This document shows, piece by piece, positions 37,441-49,219 of a stretch of DNA of 64,000 bases (its first letter is position 1; each line of letters begins with the position of its first letter). The translations under genes were made by a program, and so were the position numbers. The notes under the pieces are model-generated. The model did not search any database and had not been told where the DNA came from. It worked only from the letters and a program-made list of their open reading frames with translations. The DNA is from Sanguinoderma infundibulare (lineage: Eukaryota > Basidiomycota > Agaricomycetes > Polyporales > Polyporaceae), in the NCBI GenBank assembly GCA_032821775.1, contig JAVLRN010000013.1, positions 124,001-188,000 of the forward strand. Direction: 5' to 3'.

Positions 37441-37583
37441 GCCCCTCGCTGCCGTTCGGTCGAATTTGCCCCAGCCGCCATCCCCTTGTTCTCATCCCCT
37501 CGAACATCGGTACGCATCAGATCGCTCCCCGTCCCCTAGCGGTGCTGACGTCGGCTACGGCCCCTGTTCGACCCTTTCCATAG

Positions 37584-38162
37584 ATGTCAACTAAGTATGC
37601 TCCCCCTCCTCGCTCGTCCGAGTCCGACGCTGGCACCGGGGGGCGCTCGCGCGCCACCAGCGCTGGCTCCCAGGCCGCCGGACCTGGCTCCCGCTCTGCC
37701 CCCGCCTCCGTCCAAGGTCGCCCCCCGTCCGTTGCAGCCTCCGTCCAAGGTCGCCCCCCGTCCGTTGCAGCCTCCGACGTCCGTGACTGGGACTCGGATA
37801 TCCACATGCGTACCGCTAGTAAGCAACTGTCCATATCTGTTGAACGTCCTACTGACATCTATTGTGGTTTAGGCGTAGCCTCCGAAGACTTGAACTCGAT
37901 CGGCACCCGCCTCGAGTCCTTGTCGACCTCCGTTGACTCGCAGACCACCGCGATCGCTTCGTTGGAAACCCAGATGAAGTCGCAGATGATGTCGCAGACC
38001 GCCGCGATCAACTCGTTGGAAGCTCAGGGAAGGTTGCAGACTGACGCAATCAACGCCCTCGGTGTGAACGTCACGTCCGCCATTAGCCGGATGGAGACCT
38101 CGTCCTCGACCTTGCAGGACGCCATCCTCCAGCTGATCAACGCGAGCGGACGGCAGGAGTAG
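37584..38162 (+). CDS. Small coiled-coil passenger protein of the KDZ element
   Basis: Unrecognised. The N-terminal half is Ser/Pro/Gly-rich, with an exact repeat of GRPPSVAASVQ. An intron at about 37811-37873 (GTACCG donor, TTTAG acceptor) rejoins in frame to VASEDLNSIGTRLESLSTSV. The C-terminal half is a predicted coiled coil with heptad-like repeats (TTAIASLETQMKSQ, TAAINSLEAQ, TDAINALG). It ends LINASGRQE. A partner-binding or multimerising role alongside the transposase is possible but only inferred from position. Confidence 0.65.
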   Translation: MSTKYAPPPRSSESDAGTGGRSRATSAGSQAAGPGSRSAPASVQGRPPSVAASVQGRPPSVAASDVRDWDSDIHMRTASKQLSISVERPTDIYCGLGVASEDLNSIGTRLESLSTSVDSQTTAIASLETQMKSQMMSQTAAINSLEAQGRLQTDAINALGVNVTSAISRMETSSSTLQDAILQLINASGRQE

Positions 38163-38530
38163 GGTGGTCGGTGAGTCTCTGTTTTCACGTCTCATTTTCC
38201 AAGCCTTACGTTTGTTAACAGGAATGTGATCGTCGCGAGCCTGTAGTCATCAACGTCATCGTCGACGATGAGCATCATCTTCCGCATCTCGCTTGTATTT
38301 GTATCGTGTACGATGTACTGTGGAGTTTATGGGAATGGATCGCAATCGTTATCGTCCCCTCATCATCATGATGTGTGATAAGTGTGCTTAATGAATCAAG
38401 CGACGACGGAGTGGGCGGGAGCAGAAAGAGTTGAGGAAGAGATAATATTTGGGCGCTCTACTTGAGCGCCTCTGACGTGGCTCTTCGTTTTCCTTAAGCC
38501 CCTTCGTTCACTTGCTGCCACCAACTCCTT

Positions 38531-41500
38531 ATGTCTAAGAAGCGACCTGGCGAGAACTCACCTCGCACCCCTGCAAAGAGCAAGAAGCCAAAATTCAAGG
38601 TCATCCCCAGAGAATGTGACTCGGACGTCGGGCCAGCAAATACGGTCTCCAGGCGCGTCACCCACATTTCTGCCTCCGCGCCGAGCAAGGGAAAGCTCAG
38701 GATTAAAACCAAGCAGAGGACGGTTCACCTCAGTCCCGAGGACATCCTTTCCGATGCGGCACTTGACCCAACTATCGCTGCCACCGTCGACTCGATTGTC
38801 GGAGAATTCCCTCCCGAACTGGCGGAGCATCTGACGGAGGAACTTCCACAAAGTAAGAAGCGTGAGCGTGTTGCGCAACGGGCCGCTGTACGTTTCGTTT
38901 TTATGCATAGTGAATGATCTAACTGTTATGTATCTAGAGCAAGGTTCGGGAGTGGCTTCCTTTGAGGCAAACTATGGCCGATGAACTGATGCTTTACGAG
39001 GGGTGCGAGGAGGATGTGGAGAAGACTGTACTGTGCCGCCAATGCCTCGTCAACGAAGCGTCTGTGCGATGCATCGAATGCGAGGGGAGGTCTCTTGTAT
39101 GCGCAGCCTGTGCTGTCGCGGGGCATTCGAGGTTGCCCTTGCATCGTGTACAGGTGAGTTTCCATTTCCTGTTGTTCGCGCCGTAGTTGAGGTTATTCCG
39201 TGTCAGAGATGGAATGGAAAGACCTTTGTGAAAAGTTCCCTTCGCGAGCACGGTCTGATCGTCCAACTTGGCCACAACGGCGCGGAGTGCCCTTGCCCCT
39301 CCGCTAGTTCTCGGCGTCTCGTCGTTGTGGACCTTACAGGCACCCACGAAGTAGATGTCTTATTCTGCGAGTGCCTCGACCCAGAAACCCGCAGGTTTCA
39401 GCACGAATGGGTCCAAGTGTTCCGTCGAGGGTGGTTTCCGGCAACGACGAACAGACCTGCGACAGCATTCACCTTCCGCGTGCTCGAGACCTATCACGAG
39501 CTCAACTTCCAGTCGAAGGTCAGCCTCAATGACTACTGCCGAACCCTTGAGCGTGTCACTGACAACTCTGGGTTGGGACCCGTCTTGGTATGCTCGTTTA
39601 CCTTCGAACCTCCTTCGTCTCTGATCAAACACCCAGAACCGCTATCATCAGTTCTCTCACGTCATGCGGCTGTGGCGCCATCTGACCATGGTCAAACGGG
39701 GTGGTCGTATCCACGACCCGGCTGGTGTCGCGGGGACACAACCTGGGGAGCTCGCTGTCGAATGCCCCGCATGTCCTCATCCGGGAAGGAACCTGCCGGA
39801 GGACTGGGACAAGGCCCCGCCTGAGATACGGTAAGTCCATACTATGTATCGTATCACTTGTACGCGCGATCTGATGATGTCCAACAAGATGGCTTTATAC
39901 GCTGTTCCTGATGCTAGACGCCAACTTTCGAGCAAAGTGCAAAGCTCGAAACTTTGACGACTTTGAGCTGGGATCGGGGTGGAGCTATTTCGTTGAAGAG
40001 AGCGCATATCAAGCGCATATTGCTAAGTATGGCGACCAGCAGGAAGTACGTTGCAGACATTACATTTGCGCGTTCTTTGTTGCTAATGTCGGAAGCAGGA
40101 GAACCATTGCTCTGCTGAGCATAGCGCCATCGTGAACGCTAATCTTCGTCACGAAGGTTATGTGGCATCCGGCGTTGGTGCGGTTTTATGTGCCCGTCAT
40201 GCACTCGTCCGTCGGAACGGGGCGGGAGATACCCAGAAGGGGGAAAAGTAAGCAAATCTGTCCACGTTTGTCGCAAATGTCTGCTGATCAAAGCAGATAC
40301 GCTAACATGGATTACCTCTTGTTTTCCACCTTGACGGGGGTCGTCATCCTCATCTTGCTCATCTCTTATGATATCGTCTGTCAGTGGTATAGGAACCTCT
40401 TCGCGCGAATGCTTGGATTCCCGCGCGAAATGCACCTCGACCTTGACAAGGTCACACTACGTTTCGCCATCCCGAAGAAACACTTCCGCGTTCACGGGCC
40501 CAAGCACTCACAATTCTCTTTCAACTTCCTTCGATGGGTCGCTCGTACATACGGGGAGGGCATTGAGTCCCACTGGTCCCACATGAACCCATTGGCCCTC
40601 AGCACCCGGGAGATGAGTCCCGGCCTTCGGCACGAGGTCTTCAATGACCACTGGGGTGCGTGGAATTGGCAGAAAATCATCGCCTTCGGTAAGTACATTA
40701 CGTTAGGCTGTTGGCGCGTGTCACTGATATATCGAACAGCGCCGTTCTTCCTCAAGTCCCTCCATGAAGCCAAGACCATGCATGCTAAACAGTTCAAGAC
40801 ATTCGAGCAATTCAACAAGACGTTCGATGCTGGGGTTGTAGGGCAGTGGGAACGTCGCGTTCAGGAGTGGGAGGCAGATATGTCGAACCCCGATCCGTAC
40901 GAGGAACCAATAACGAGTGCGTATCTACATTCGGAAGACACGTCGGCTACGTTCTCAACGTTTCCATCACAGATATGTCTCAAGCAGCCATACGGCGCCA
41001 GATCGCAACCGAGGAAGCGGCGGAGAACGCCGCCCAGACGCTACTGGGGCATGAGACAACGCCCGGTGTGTTCCTTCAAGTGGGACTTGAGCTCGAGGAG
41101 CAGCAGTAAGTGCTGGAAATCCTACATCGTGTGCGCATGTTATTGATGTTCTAATATGCAGACGTGCCATGAGCATGGTGAAGACGACTTCCAATTCCGA
41201 TAAATCGGCCGCCCAGATCCAGGAAAAGCAGACGCTCCTCAGCCGCCGCATCGCCTCATGGCAGTCCATCCAGGACTGCCACATGCCCATGGTTTCCGCG
41301 CTCCGCGTCACTGCCTCACACGTACCCGCTCCAGATCCCCCATCCTCATCCTCGCCTGCACAAACAAGAGTGAAGGACGTGCAACTCTGGCTGCCTTCTG
41401 CCCTACCTGCTTCTCTTCTTGCACTAGACTCAATGGCCTCTCTGCGCGACAAAGAGCGGCGACTGCGACTTGCTCAGCTCTCCGACTGCTTGGATGACAT

Positions 41501-42266
41501 CCGCCGGTTACGCCGCGTCCTGACCGGCATCACTGACTTCAAGCGCTTCAATGTCTCGGGGACCGGCCAGCGCGCCAACACTCGCATCCGCACGCTTTAT
41601 TCACGTTTCGACGCCAAGATCCAGCGGTGCATTCTTCGCTACCGTGCATCTCACGCCGCGATGAACAACCTTGACCCTTCTGGTGATTGGTCATCCCGCT
41701 TCAAGGTACTCAATGACGGTGACATCACAGGACCCGGGCGCGATGAAGATGAAAGTGAAGGCCGAGTCGTGGTGAGCTGGATCTGGCTTTCTCCTGGCGG
41801 TGCCAAATCTTCCGATCCCATGCGCCCATCCACGCCGGCTGAGTTTGCAGATAGTATGCGCATTGAGTGGGCTCGGTGTAAAGCTCGGGCGGAGCGGTGG
41901 GGAGAGGAGGAGGAGTTGCTGGAAGAGGAGATGCGCCGGGTTATTGAATTCTTCGAGGACCGGGCGAAGTGGTGGCGTAGCCAGGGTAATCGCCGTTCGG
42001 ACGTCTCCCCAGCGTTACGTCTTGCGCTTTCGATTTACGCCGAGAAGCAGGCGTCGGTATTCGAGGGCTTGCGCCTACGCTGTGGCTCGCTTTGGGCACC
42101 GTACTTCAAGACTTACGGCTCGCTCCCGGCGTGGGCAACGCCATTTGATCATGCTGATGCTGCACCTTCTCGTGTCCATGTCATGAGGGCACGCATTAGC
42201 CAGCTTGACGAGGACGTGGGGGGTTCATGTTCGGCATCAGTGTCGTCTGACAGCGAGGATGTGTAG
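38531..42266 (+). CDS. KDZ transposase with CxC2 cysteine cluster
   Basis: The start MSKKRPGENSPRTPAKSKKP is basic. A Cys cluster follows: CRQCLVNEASVRCIECEGRS, then CAACAVAGHSRLPLHRVQRW and CPCP. This is the CxC2 type known to accompany KDZ transposases. The conserved core includes LDANFRAKCKARNFDDFELG, GSGWSYFVEESAYQAHI and GVGAVLCARHALVRRNG. Three acidic-site regions (YANMDY, LLISYDIVCQW and GIESHWSHMNPLA) fit an RNase H-fold DDE enzyme that cuts and rejoins DNA. The C-terminal 365 codons are helical. All introns are short GT-AG and join in frame, with no stop or shift, so the gene looks intact. Confidence 0.9.
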
Positions 42267-42427
42267 TTTGTTGTTTGTTATCTGTATCCCTGTATATTAG
42301 AGTTGTTTTGGCAATAATTCCATAAGCGATGTGAAAGCGTGTCTCATAAACTCACTCAAGTAATCGACAGATGGATTGATGCCTTATAAGGCTGCATTAT
42401 GAATGACTTATAATAATAATGCTCATC

Positions 42428-43200
42428 ATTCACAAGTGGACAGGGCTGGTACAAGTACACATTCAAAGGATATACCAATGGGCGGGGCTGGTACAAGCTG
42501 GATTTACAAATGGGCGAGGCTGGTACAAGTACGCATTCAGAGGATATACTAATGGGCGGGGCTGGTACAAGCGGGATATACTAATGGGCAGGGCTGGTAC
42601 AAGTACGCATTTAAAGGATATACTAATGGACGGGGCTGGTACAAGCGGGATATACTAATGGGCAGGGCTGGTACAAGTACGCATTTAAAGGATATACTAA
42701 TGGACGGGGCTGGTACAAGCGGGATATACTAATGGGCTGGGCTGGTACAAGTACGCATTTAGAGGATTTACAAATGGGCAGGGCTGGTACAAGCGGGATA
42801 TACTAATGGGCTGGGCTGGTACAAGTACGCATTTAGAGGATTTACAAATGGGCAGGGCTGGTACAAGTACGCATTTAGAGGATATACTAATGGGCGGGGC
42901 TGGTACAAGCGGGATATACTAATGGGCTGGGCTGGTACAAGTACGTATTTAGATGATATACAAATGGGCTGGGCTGGTACAAGTACACATTTAGAGGATT
43001 TACAAATGGGCAGGGCTGGTACAAGTACACATTCAGAGGATATACTAATGGGCGGGGCTGGTACAAGTACATATTTAGACAATATACAAATGGGCCGGGC
43101 CGGTACAAGTACGCATATAGAGGATATACTAATGGGCAGGGCTGGTACAAGCACGCATATAAAGGATATACAAGTGGGCAGGGCTGGTACAAGCATAGGT
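42428..43200 (-). repeat. Subterminal 42-bp minisatellite, right array
   Basis: Inverse of the left array, with about twenty units on the core GGGC-GGGCTGGTACAAG. Unit order and length variants (42 and about 32 bp) resemble the left array but are not an exact mirror, so the arrays have turned over independently while the outer 205 bp stayed alike. Confidence 0.9.
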
Positions 43201-43346
43201 ATATAAGATACACAAGTGAGGAGATGATACACAATGAAGGAAATACAATCAGGCCAGTTGTAAGTGAATTACAGACGGGTCATAAAATAGTCCCCCTCCT
43301 ACCACAGTTATGGGGACTTGTATTACAAGTATGGAAGCTACTGGTG
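43142..43346 (-). repeat. KDZ right terminal inverted repeat
   Basis: Inverse of 30403-30607 with four mismatches. Its last bases, read from the helicase side, give CACCAGTAG, which places a stop two codons after the insertion point. Confidence 0.9.
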
Positions 43347-43353
43347 CAACAGT
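43347..43353 (+). other. Target-site duplication, right (CAACAGT)
   Basis: Exact repeat of 30396-30402, directly abutting the right terminal repeat. Confidence 0.85.
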
Positions 43354-44730
43354 ACCGCGAGGCCGGTCCATCCCCGCCCACGCGCCGCTCTCCCCGCGCG
43401 TTGAATGAAATGGGAGAATGTCGAGGGCATCTTCCATTGAACAACCCGGTCGATGTCTGGAATGTTCATTCCCTGTCATGGGTGCCAAAAAACGCGTTAA
43501 TACTGTAGAAACATCTCGGGGAGAGGAAATGGAACACTTGCCATGCCGGCCGCATCAGTACATATTAGGATCCGGATTTTCCCTTCGCGAAAGTATTCCA
43601 TTGCGATATTTCGGTAGCGGTGTGAGAGTGTGGCGTTGAATGGACAGAAAATACCTCGAAATGAGGCGCGGTTCGGGTGGGTCGCGTTGATGATGTCTGG
43701 ATGTTTCTCGAGTCGAGAATTCAGGTAATCGATGATCTCACCGCCGGTCGAGATATTGTCCACGTATATGTATGTCTTGGGGATGTCATTGATGGTGCGG
43801 AGGTGGGCGGGAATAACAAATGCGAGATCTTCGAAGGTGTTCAGGGGATGTTCGCAGGCACGTACAACAATTGACACGTTCGGGTGGTCGTTCCCGACGT
43901 TCTGATAGCGACTCTGGGTGTCGGAATGGGCGAAATGGAGTGATGCCCATATGGCACGGACGACGCGAGGGGTGAGGGTGGCCGAGACAGCAATGATAGG
44001 GGTTCCTCGAGGTAGGAATGCGCGCACCTTCCCCAGCGTACCATATTTCTTACGAAAATCCGTCCCCCAGAGGACGATACAGTGCGCCTCGTCGATGACC
44101 ATCGACAGACAGTTGCGCATGAAGAAGCCATTTCGGAGGACGCGTTTGGTAAACGTGCGCGACTGCAACATTTCCGGGGAGATGAGTATTATTTGATAGT
44201 TGAGGGCGAGGATTTCCTGTATATAGCGGTCTGATTCAGCGCGTCTACATGATGAGAAAACGGCAGCCGACATTTACCTTGATTCGAAGTGGAGAACATG
44301 CGCCATTCTTGCTGTTCAAGGCAACTGCTTTGAGACCAAATTCTGTTTCGAAGGTTACACACTGGTTTTCAGGGTCATCAGATGCATTAGAATGTATTAA
44401 GAGATGTGCTCGCCATTTCATCTTCCAAAGATAGCAAAGGGCACACCATAATCGTGAACTTCTTCTCATTTCCTGGCCAGAGATGTGGGCCTGCGGCTAT
44501 CGCGGTCTTGCCTGCGCCGGTGGGAGCTTGAACGATCATATCAGTCCCTTCGATTTGCGCTTGTACTGCTTGTAGCTGGAAGTCTTTCGGGGGTCCGTCC
44601 CAGTGATATGTCTGTTGCATTTGCGTCGCGAGCTTTTTGAGGTCATCCGGGGTGAGCTTAGGGCGGGGAGAAGGTGGCGCCGGGGGCTTCGAGTAAGTGC
44701 GGCGACCATAGCGCGAGTGCTTCGGAGGCA
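43347..44730 (-). pseudogene. RecQ-like DNA helicase, N-terminal half (split by transposon)
   Basis: The start at 44730 reads MPPKHSRYGRRTYSKPPAPP. FQLQAVQAQIEGTDMIVQ leads to Walker A APTGAGKT. After two introns come NYQIILISPEMLQS, the DEAH box in MVIDEAHCIVLWGTDFRKK, SATLTP, KTYIYVDNISTGGEIIDYL and ILICTDAAGM. Motif VI is FIQRAGRAARG. The layout is that of superfamily 2 RecQ helicases, ATP-driven DNA unwinding enzymes, of the expanded basidiomycete type. Two introns appear to be GC-AG (GCGAGC after SLEDEM, GCAAGT after DAAGM). The frame ends at the KDZ insertion, 15 codons past motif VI. It is divergent from the DUF6589 gene, 371 bp away. Confidence 0.85.
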
Positions 44731-45101
44731 TGGTGACAGGTACACAGTCTCGGACAGAGCGGTAGACGGGGCACTGTGGAGGAATACGGCGAGGAGGGCG
44801 ACGACAGCGACAATGGTCGGAATCTTCGGGATTGCAGCGTCGGGATGCGCCAGTCGCAGCGACGGATGTATGGTGCGTCGTTGGGTCGTCACAGACGCAA
44901 CGAGCACAGGTACCAACGCAGCTAGAGGTGATCGGGGCGGGGGAGTCGACGGCGACGCAAAACTGTGTCCCAGCGGGTCGCATAGGCGCGCAACACTGGA
45001 CGTGAATGGCGACTGCGTATATTGCTGTTTAGCTAGCTTACTATGACGGTACATCTACTCGATGAATCCCTGCTCGACTGTCTTACGCTGTGCTGGTGAA
45101 A
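44731..45101. promoter_or_regulatory. Bidirectional intergenic region of the outer element
   Basis: These 371 bp separate the divergent ATGs of the helicase and the DUF6589 gene and must hold both promoters. I see no clear TATA box. Confidence 0.45.
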
Positions 45102-48100
45102 ATGGATCATGAATATGACTTGGAAGCGCTACTTGCCTTCTCTCCGCTGCCTCCCTCATCCCCTCTTACAGAGCTTCCGACGGACCCTCTTGAACCAAAT
45201 GACGAAGACGAGGAACCCTTCAAGCCACCAGAATCATTCGCTGGGGTGCCCGAGACTCAGGATGTGGACTCCAGGCAGCAAGGCGACGACCAGACAGATG
45301 ACCGCGGTTGCAGCCCCCAGCCAACGCCGATCTCGCGACGACATGGACGTATCTCGAGGAGGGCGTCGACACGCGAACCTGACGACGGTGCGGGTGAGGA
45401 AGACGATGATGATGCCGAAAATGACCTCAGATTGCCGCGGACGCCTCGCAGTCTTCGCCACCTCAAGATAGTCGACCTAGGATCCGAAGGCCATATCATT
45501 GGGGCCGACTCGAGCGACCCCGGTGTACTCATCTCCCCACCGAAGCCCAAGAAGCAGAAACGCGAGGAGAAGCGACAGGCGACGATTGCTGTCCAGAACA
45601 CCCAGCGGGCCCACGACCGAGAACAGCGTCTCCGGGCGGAGGTGCGCGCTGAGGAGGATGCGCGCAGGCTTGACGAGGACGCGCGGAGGCTCGAGGCGAT
45701 CGCTTTGGCGGAGAGGAAGGCACGAACCTGCAAAGTTGCATTAGAATATCTGAAGGAGAACAAGGTTACCTGGGGCGACTTGGTTGAGTTCATCTCGCGG
45801 CCTACCTCCGGGCTCGCGCAAGAGCGGTTCGATGGTCTATTCAAAAACCGTGACCGCCGCACGGGCGAGAGCCAGGTCGCGCGTATCCTGGACCTGTGGG
45901 CGACGAAGAACTCATCCACAGGTCGTCAGGATCTTCACTGTTGGGCTATGAAGTACATCAGTGGGGTGGTCAACGCCGAAGCAAACACCGCGACTCGCGA
46001 TGGGGTTCTACAGACCAGACAACACTTATTCACTGGGGAGTTCCTGTTGTCGTTCAGCTTCTCAGCTGTTCAAAGACGTATACAAAACCTCTGCCCCTCC
46101 ACTACCGCCATCCTCCGAGCCTTTAGCACCACGACCCACCAGCGCAAAGCAAATGAGAAGAAGGAACAGACCGCTAAGGAACAAGCCCGCACGGTGAAAC
46201 GAAAGGCAAAAAATGACCGCGCACGTATACACTCACCTACTACCAAACGAACCCAACTAATCCTCCGGAATGCAGCGCATAGGATTCGCCATGACGAGCT
46301 TGCTTGGGGAGCGGAGCCAAAACAATAGCCTGACGAAACACGTACTCGCCGTGTATATGTATGTGACGGGGGCCTCCCGGCAGCTGATATCCGTGGTGGC
46401 GAGCCTCGGGAACTCCAGCGGGTATACGACAGTAGCGGGGAGCGGCGGACAAGAACCAGATGTCGGCAAGACTATCGGCGATGTATCAGACGACAGCGAC
46501 GACTCGGACGACCCAGACTGGGAACCCTGTACCTCAGAAGAAGAGCCCGACGGCGAAGCTGAAGACGAACCAATTGACGAGGGGCCTCCCGAAGACGACG
46601 CTCCCAGAGCCCAAGACGAGAACTGCGAGAACCAGCGTCAGGACCCAAAGTTTCCGTTGCTCAGCTCGGCGGACCCTTACCATGCATACTACATGCGCGA
46701 GAGGATCCGTGACAAGCTCGAGGCAGCGGCGGCGTCGAAAGAGGGCGACCAGGAGAGCCAGGACGAAGGTGGTGAGCGAAGTGGCGTTAGTAGCCGGTCC
46801 TCAATCGAGCCCACATTTGCTTCCGCGATGCAAGCGCCCACAACCATATTCAGTCTTCTGTACCCGGGTGCTGGCTTGCTCAAGCGCATCTCGGAGTCCT
46901 GTCGCTATTCCACTCGTATCTGCGCTCGCTCTTTCATCCTAGGCCATGTTTACGACAATATTAACATGGTCTTCAAGGTCGCAGAGCAAACGCTTGGCAG
47001 CAAGGACACACAAGAGAACGGAACTTGCGCCACTGTCTTCCCCCTCCTCGCCGCTGACCCGAACAACATGAAAACGGCCGACCTCTTGTCCTCGTTCGAT
47101 TCTGCACCACCCCTCTCCATGAAAGACGTTCTCCACACCCCCACCGAAGCCGCGCTTTTCCACAAGTCCCTCGAGCACACTCTCCTCCGCACCATTGTCA
47201 ACAGCTCCGACCTCTTCGCTCGCTTTCGTCCCGAACTCGACGCCTGCCTCCCAGCCACTGACGACCAGATACCTGTCCACCAATCTACCATATATCCCCT
47301 CCCCGCGATGAACATCGACGAATCTAGCACCACCGGCAACGCCGAGGTGCTAGATGCCATCTTTACGGAGCTCAACTACGCCAAAAACAATCCCCACTTC
47401 GTCGACGTCGCCCAGCTCATTTTCGGCGACCAACTATCTATCGCCCGCCTCCGCACCATCATTGCCAACCGCGCCGGGCACGAAACGCTCGCCCAATCAT
47501 ACGGGCAAGTCGTTTTCGGGCCTGGCTTCTTCCACCACCAGATGGCGGTCGTCCACGGCCTCATGGAGACCCACTACGGAGACCCCACTGCAGGTCATCG
47601 CAACCCCGCCTCCCTATCCTTCTTCAACACTGTCCTGGATCGCAAGCCCATCGTCCTTTCCTCACTCCCACCCTATCGTGTCTGCCGCGACCTCATATTC
47701 GCCACCCTCTCTGCTTCCGCCCTCCACTGTCTTGAACTCGTTTCCGGCTCTCAATCCCTGGACAAATATGCCGAGACCGTATCCTTCCAACAGCTTCGAG
47801 AGGACACCGCCAAGATCCTCAAGAAGTACGCCAGTCCCAACGACATCGCCGAATTGCGCCTGGCGCGGCAGGAAGAGATCGCGGAGCGCATGCGCGCGCA
47901 TCAGACCCCCACGAGCACGTCCGCCCCGCCCTTCAACCCCCTAGCGGAACCACTCAAAGGCGGCGACATGGTTTTCGAGAACGCCTGTCTGTTCCTTCGC
48001 GACGCCCTCGTTTTGCGCGAATTCACGGACGCCATCAAGGGCGGATACTCCGGGCGAATCATCCGCGCGCTGAAGATCCTCGCGCTCATGTACCGCGGCA

Positions 48101-49191
48101 GCGGGCGCACGAAGTATGCGCACGAATGCCTCCACCTCATCCACAACCTCACGCGTGTGTGGCCGGCCACTCTACGGTACGTCCAGCTTTGCCTGTACTA
48201 ACTGTACCGCATGATTCTCTCCTCAGCACGCTGGTAGACGTTCCCAGAGACACAGCCCCAGATTCTCGCTGCTCCTTCTCTGGGAATTTCTGCCAGCGTG
48301 CTGAGCTACATGCATCCAAATGCACTCACTGACGCCATCCGAAACAGAACTATCATGACCCACAATTGGCTTTTGAATCCAACCGGCAGCGCCAACTCGT
48401 TCGTCCCCGTCGACCTCGTGCAGGAGCACATGAACCTCTGGATTAAGGTAACATCTGAGCCCTGTATTGACGTCCGAGCCCCACATTGACGCGTTCTCCA
48501 CAATTCACGTATACAACAGGTCATTTACAGCGCACAGGGGAGCAATGCGTCGTGGGAGTGGCTGGAAACCATTTCCCCCTGCATATCCGTGTTCCGCCAA
48601 CTCGCATCCCAAGTAAACGACGCGCTCGGCCAACGCCTCGGTGCCAAGCATCAATCCCCTGACCTCCAGCGCGACCTCGCTTCTCTCACCGCATCAATGC
48701 GCGACAACGGCATCTTTCGGGTCGAGCGCGGATGCATTCTGCGTGATATGAAGAACGCTGAGGTGGCCAACGTGGTCGCCTCCGGACTCAAACAACTCCC
48801 AGCCCCCCTGGCCGAGTACAACAAGGCTTTCGAACAACTGCAGCGCCGCCGCCGTGAGGCACCGCTCATTACGCCTCCCTCAAGTCATGCGGGGACACCG
48901 CCCTCGACGCCGACAGCCACAGATACCACAACCGCGCAGCCTGTGGGCGTGGCGCTGCCTGATGTACGTACACATATATCATTCTGATTGTCGATTCGCC
49001 GCTGACATTGTTCGTAGATTGACACGACTGGGACGCCATCTGATGTACCTCCAAACGCTTCCGTGCCACGGGGCCTGTGGGTCGAGGAGGATGAGGACGA
49101 CTACTGGCAGTTCTACGACAGCGACGATTACGAGCCCCGGGCCGCGTTTGCAGAAGAACAAGACCCTTCGTTGGATTTCGAGGACTGGTAG
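45102..49191 (+). CDS. DUF6589-type large protein
   Basis: The start MDHEYDLEALLAFSPLPPSS leads an acidic and Arg-rich N-terminus with a coiled coil (EDARRLDEDARRLEAIALAE). The segment QTRQHLFTGEFLLSFSFSAV is followed by an 84-nt intron near 46195-46279. After it comes KHVLAVYMYVTGASRQLISV. The family core includes LIFGDQLSIARLRTIIANRA, FHHQMAVVHGLMETHYGDP and MTHNWLLNPTGSANSF. VDLVQEHMNLWIKVIYSAQG and SNASWEWLETISPC follow. The C-terminus is acidic (EDEDDYWQFYDSDDY). I recognise this as the DUF6589 type of Agaricomycetes, of unknown function. Late introns at about 48180-48347, 48449-48520 and 48965-49018 join in frame. No lesion seen. Confidence 0.75.
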
Positions 49192-49219
49192 ATACATGTT
49201 GTACAGAAATGGAATGACA

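Larger units (their letters stand above)
30403..43346 (+). mobile_element. KDZ-type DNA transposon, probably autonomous
   Basis: This 12,944-bp element starts CACCAGTAGCTTCCATAC and ends with the inverse. Its terminal repeats match for about 205 bp with 4 differences, and a perfect 7-bp target duplication flanks it. Just inside lie inverted minisatellite arrays (to about 31395, and from about 42428). It encodes a CxC2-KDZ transposase (38531-42266), a long unrecognised passenger gene on the minus strand (31757-34013) and a small coiled-coil protein (37584-38162). It also holds decayed fragments of a viroplasmin-domain gene and a TOR-like kinase. Near-identical ends and an open transposase suggest recent movement. 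Confidence 0.9.

Noticed and set aside
31400..42400. TET/JBP dioxygenase gene expected in some KDZ elements
   Set aside because: I looked for an H-x-D plus distal His arrangement in this interior and found none.
30540..43200. CRISPR-like regular repeats
   Set aside because: Units are contiguous without unique spacers, and this is a eukaryotic transposon end.
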